Positions 62,630-64,000 of a stretch of 64,000 nt of DNA are shown here, piece by piece. Position 1 is the stretch's first letter. Each line of letters starts with the position of its first letter. This DNA is from Pardosa pseudoannulata (Eukaryota > Arthropoda > Arachnida > Araneae > Lycosidae): contig CM063509.1 in the NCBI GenBank assembly GCA_032207245.1, forward strand, positions 9,892,085 to 9,956,084, given 5' to 3'. Position numbers and translations under genes: made by a program. The notes beneath the pieces are model-generated. The model did not search any database. It saw only the letters and a program-made list of their open reading frames with translations, and had not been told where the DNA came from.

Positions 62630-63760
62630 CACATCCAAAAAATTAATACTAATAATTTGTGTAATTTAGGGTAATCATTTATTTCCTTGCTCCCATCAAA
62701 ATCACAGATTGAGAATTTGCACCCTATTTCTTGGGCCTGTTATTTCCAAGCTAAAGAGTTAAAATATAATGTACCAAAAGGATTAAAAGCAATCCTATTT
62801 TTTACATGCAGAAAAATTTTATTTCTTATATTACAAACTACATGAGACATACGCTATTATTTACAGTGTAATTGTAAATAGTTAGTTTATTTAAAGCTAT
62901 ACCATTTTCCTGAATAAACGCCTTCTTAAAAATTATGTGATTGTTAAGGGTTAAAGGGAAGTGTCAATTGCAAATTGTTTTCGAATGAATGGTTAATATT
63001 ACTACACTCTGTATCAGTTATATGGCCAGCTCAGCAGTCCAGAAAAATCAGACCATATATGCAGAAACCCTATTGTGTATTAATCTATAACAGAAGAGCC
63101 TTATCCACATTCCCATAAGGTGACAAGTGCTGACATTTTCTTTCTTGATCACCGATTTAAACACTTGAGGACCAAAGTTTGGCAACTAAAATGTTATTAA
63201 ATGTCGTCCAGGTAATCAAATTTGCTTTGGCGAAAGTAGCCTTTAAAAGATTAGATTTTTTAAAAAATTTTAATCAATTCATTTTTGGCAGGAAATGATA
63301 AATTCTTTCTTTTCAAAGCCATAATTAAAACTTGTTTCATCTCAATTTCAACTTTTCAGGGAGAAATAACTTCAACCAATAAACAGATAGATGTCCACCT
63401 TTTGTCAGGGGGCAAGAGAACTGAGAGAGGTGAGAAACTCCGGTGATGAGTCTACACAAACAAGAAAGGGAGAGAAAGAAAGGGTTGAATTTAGGTCCTC
63501 TCCGATTTCGCACTACTGACTTCTTAAAAAAAGGGAAACTTGTTGAGAACATGAAACTGACCATAGAACTGGTAACAAGAAGAATAAAATGACTGTTTAA
63601 GCAGTGCACTTTAATACATGTTCCCTTATTAAGTTAGAAAACTGACCATATAAGCGGGGTGACCTTATAGCCGGTACTGACTGTATATGGTTCATGTTAT
63701 GTGTTTGTTAGAACAGTTTTACTTATTTAAAGTCATAGTTTAAACAGTTCTTAATTTGAT
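62630..63760. other. Intergenic sequence with a possible Tigger-type end
   Basis: The segment AAGCGGGGTGACCTTATAGCCGG with GTACTGACTGTA (about 63,650-63,686) looks like the right end of a pogo/Tigger-type element. The left end is not identified. No gene was recognised. Confidence 0.35.
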
Positions 63761-63763
63761 TTG

Positions 63764-63880
63764 GGCCGAATAGGTAGGTTATTGCTCATCAGTTCCGGAG
63801 TTTGTGGATTTAAATCCCACTGCTAGCATGGATGTTCAGAATCAGCTTTAAGCTGTAGGTTCCAATATCATTAAATCAAG
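63764..63880 (+). repeat. tRNA-derived SINE, family A, copy 8 (degenerate)
   Basis: The eroded head GGGCCGAATAGGTAGG, a B-box-like GTGGATTTAAATCCCAC and a shortened body (ATGGATGTTC, AGAATCAGCTTTAAGC) identify the family. The tail and target duplication are gone, so this is an old copy. Confidence 0.75.
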
Positions 63881-63928
63881 TTTCGAACAGCATTTGTATG
63901 TTGTGTTGGAAAAATTAATTACCTATAG

Positions 63929-64000
63929 CAGGGGTGGCCAAGACGTGGACCATGGTCCACAGCAAAGACATTTTAGGTAGTCTGTGCGACCATCCCGATA
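63929..64000 (+). mobile_element. hAT-like element, left end, cut by window edge
   Basis: CAGGGGTGGCCAAGACGTGG is a typical hAT left terminus, like those at 29,764 and 50,738. The rest lies outside the window. Confidence 0.5.

Noticed and set aside
1..64000. CRISPR arrays, bacterial operons, ribosome binding sites
   Set aside because: The window is a eukaryotic intron-rich locus. The regularly recurring units seen are SINEs and MITEs, not repeat-spacer arrays.

Overview
This is a eukaryotic nuclear window, strongly A+T-rich, with short exons in long introns, GT/AG splice sites and dense transposable elements. The arthropod-type VPS54 protein, the tRNA-derived SINEs and the mix of Tc1/mariner, piggyBac, hAT, pogo, Merlin, RTE and gypsy-like remnants suggest an arthropod, probably a spider. 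The species call is inference.

Layout. (1) Positions 1-4584 (minus) hold one uninterrupted exon of about 1,528 codons that runs off the left edge. It encodes a polar, apparently disordered protein with a basic coiled-coil region that I do not recognise. (2) 4.6-11.4 kb is intergenic or intronic: a LINE 3' end, two tRNA-derived SINE copies, a perfect 20-bp hairpin, a solo LTR with a 5-bp target duplication, and a Tc1-like transposase pseudogene split by a second solo LTR. (3) 11,440-61,598 (plus) is a single gene, VPS54, the GARP tethering-complex subunit. I resolve 23 coding exons with consistent phase. One short exon (about 50 nt, expected in 50,051-52,549) is not found. The protein starts with a double zinc-finger-like module. 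(4) 61.6-64 kb is the 3' UTR and downstream sequence, with two more SINE fragments and the start of a hAT-like element cut by the window edge.

The VPS54 introns contain many mobile elements, several nested in one another. Examples are a LINE holding both a SINE and a solo LTR, a SINE holding a hAT-like element and a mariner-like MITE, and a Tc1 remnant holding a piggyBac element. Target-site duplications readable directly in the sequence support many of these calls. No rRNA gene, functional tRNA gene or CRISPR array was seen. I found no convincing new biological system. The most unusual items are the giant unidentified ORF, the zinc-finger head on VPS54, the missing exon, and a DNA-transposon family whose copies all carry a (TA)n tract at the same internal site.
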